A stretch of DNA of 5,661 bases from an uncultured Alphaproteobacteria bacterium (GTDB taxonomy: Bacteria > Pseudomonadota > Alphaproteobacteria > CASFRQ01 > SAAU01): assembly GCA_949296785.1 (NCBI GenBank), contig CASFRQ010000009.1, forward strand, positions 1 through 5,661, read 5' to 3'. The notes beneath the pieces are model-generated. The model saw nothing but the letters and a program-made list of their open reading frames with translations. It was not told the DNA's origin and made no database searches. Both the position numbers and the translations under genes were made by a program. This document shows, one piece after another, positions 4,480 through 5,661 of the stretch; the first letter of the stretch is position 1, and every line of letters starts with the position of its first letter.

Positions 4480-5661
4480 ATGATAGACATTCAAAATATG
4501 ACGTTCCGGCGTGGGGCCCGCCTTTTGTTTGAAAACACTTCGTGTTTTATTCCGTCTTTTCATAAAGTCGGGATGATTGGCATTAACGGTTCTGGCAAAA
4601 CGACTTTGTTTTCTTTATTATTGGGGGAGCTGGAGGCGGAATCCGGTTCTGTTTTGTTTCCGTCCGACGCTTTTGTTGTCAGCGTCAAACAGGAAATTAA
4701 AGACCCGTCCCAGGGGCTTTTGGATTTTGTTTTGTCTCAGAATTTAAGGCGTAAGGTATTGCTGGAACAATTGGAAACGGCGAGAGGGGAGCAAATCGCC
4801 CTGATTCACGAACAGTTGCAGCAAATGGGGGAGTCATCCCTTCCGGCAAAGGCGCAAAGCATTTTGGCGGGACTCGGTTTTAAACAGGAAGAAATGGCGC
4901 TTCCTCTTTCTTCTTTTTCCGGCGGTTGGCAGATGCGGGCGGCTTTGGCCGGCGCTTTGGTGCAGCCTTCCGATATTCTTTTATTGGATGAGCCGACCAA
5001 TCATTTGGATTTGGAGGCGTCCTTATGGCTGATGTCTTTTTTAAAAAAGTACAAAGGGACTTTGTTGTTTATCAGTCATGATACTTACCTTTTAAATGAG
5101 ATATGCGATGATATCTTGTTGTTGGAACATAAAAAGTTGAAACTGTATTCCGGTAATTATGACACTTTTGTCCAGGTCAGTGTGGAACAGCAGAAAAACC
5201 AGACTCGTGCTTTTGAAAAACAAGCGCAGATTCGCGCGCATTTGGAATCTTTTGTGGAAAGGTTTCGTTATAAGGCTACAAAAGCGAAACAGGCGCAAAG
5301 TCGTATTAAGATGCTGGAAAAAATGAAAGAAATTCCTGTCTTGGCGCCGGAACATTCCTTGGGGGCTTTTCCTTTTAAAAGCGGGACACTTCTCGCCTCG
5401 CCGTTTATCAAAGTGGAAAACGGTATTGCCGGTTATCCCGGAAAAGAAGTTCTTTCCCGGTTGAATTTCCAAATCGGACAGGAGGACAGAATCGCTTTTT
5501 TAGGACGCAACGGAAACGGTAAGACGACTTTGGCCAGGACGATTATCGGCCGCTTGCCTTTAAAAGAAGGTAAAATGGTCAAGTCGGGCCGGTTAAAAAT
5601 CGGTTATTTTTCCCAAAATCAATTGGAAGAACTGGATAAAGACAAAACCGCACTGGAACAA
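4480..5661 (+). CDS. yheS: ABC-F family ATPase, YheS-like (3' end outside window)
   Basis: The visible 394 codons cover about 60% of an ABC-F protein (usually 600-650 aa) and stay open to the window edge. ABC-F proteins are soluble twin-ATPase proteins without membrane domains that act on ribosomes, typically at the E site. The first ATPase domain has Walker A GINGSGKTT (34-42), Q-loop Q71, signature SGGWQ (147-151), Walker B with DEP and catalytic E171, D-loop NHLDLEA (174-180), and H-switch H200. A charged linker follows (about 232-300) with RFRYKATKAKQAQSRIKMLE (261-280), nearly identical to the E. coli YheS linker as I recall it. The second domain begins near 309 with Walker A GRNGNGKTT (342-350) and Q379. 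The H-switch reads SHDTYLL rather than the usual SHDRxFL. The start at 4480 (MIDIQNMTFRRGARLLFEN) matches the family N-terminus, but no clear ribosome binding site precedes it. Confidence 0.93.
   Translation, partial: MIDIQNMTFRRGARLLFENTSCFIPSFHKVGMIGINGSGKTTLFSLLLGELEAESGSVLFPSDAFVVSVKQEIKDPSQGLLDFVLSQNLRRKVLLEQLETARGEQIALIHEQLQQMGESSLPAKAQSILAGLGFKQEEMALPLSSFSGGWQMRAALAGALVQPSDILLLDEPTNHLDLEASLWLMSFLKKYKGTLLFISHDTYLLNEICDDILLLEHKKLKLYSGNYDTFVQVSVEQQKNQTRAFEKQAQIRAHLESFVERFRYKATKAKQAQSRIKMLEKMKEIPVLAPEHSLGAFPFKSGTLLASPFIKVENGIAGYPGKEVLSRLNFQIGQEDRIAFLGRNGNGKTTLARTIIGRLPLKEGKMVKSGRLKIGYFSQNQLEELDKDKTALEQ

Noticed and set aside
5092..5472. 126-codon minus-strand frame opposite the ABC-F gene
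   Set aside because: The plus strand here encodes the conserved YheS-type linker and second ATPase domain, so the antisense frame is a shadow.
1..5661. Search for a CRISPR array, toxin-antitoxin pair, insertion sequence or defence island
   Set aside because: No regularly spaced repeats, transposase-like frames or terminal inverted repeats were seen; all convincing genes are housekeeping or conserved envelope genes.

Overview
The window looks like chromosomal DNA from an AT-leaning alphaproteobacterium. The best evidence is the short DnaA-like protein, whose 'EDFLVAPCN' segment just after an N-terminal clamp-binding motif is what I recall from alphaproteobacterial HdaA proteins, together with its neighbours (a DUF2066 protein and an AI-2E/PerM-family membrane protein). 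I cannot name a genus. Genes are moderately AT-rich and intergenic DNA is much more so, with long T tracts on the + strand.

Layout: positions 1-405 hold no convincing gene, only AT-rich sequence with two possible hairpins. Positions 406-3574 are a tight minus-strand cluster, transcribed right to left: a secreted DUF2066 protein (2156-3574), an AI-2E-family transporter (1041-2126) and the DnaA regulator Hda (406-1044). The first two genes are 29 bp apart and the last two overlap by 4 bp (ATGA), so one transcript and translational coupling are likely. A 358-bp gap (3575-3932) contains a possible promoter for the cluster and a strong hairpin just past the ndk stop codon. Next come ndk on the minus strand (3933-4355), a 124-bp divergent intergenic region, and a plus-strand ABC-F ATPase of YheS type (4480 onward) that runs off the window end.

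Functionally this is housekeeping DNA: control of replication initiation (Hda), nucleotide balance (Ndk), ribosome-associated ATPase activity (ABC-F), and two envelope proteins of poorly known function. I found no mobile element, CRISPR array, RNA gene or defence system, and nothing that amounts to a new multi-gene system. The points worth a second look are small: a doubled clamp-binding motif in Hda, tiny open frames directly upstream of two genes, a 16-nt imperfect duplication at the ABC-F start codon, an altered H-switch motif in the ABC-F protein, and an acidic tail on the DUF2066 protein.
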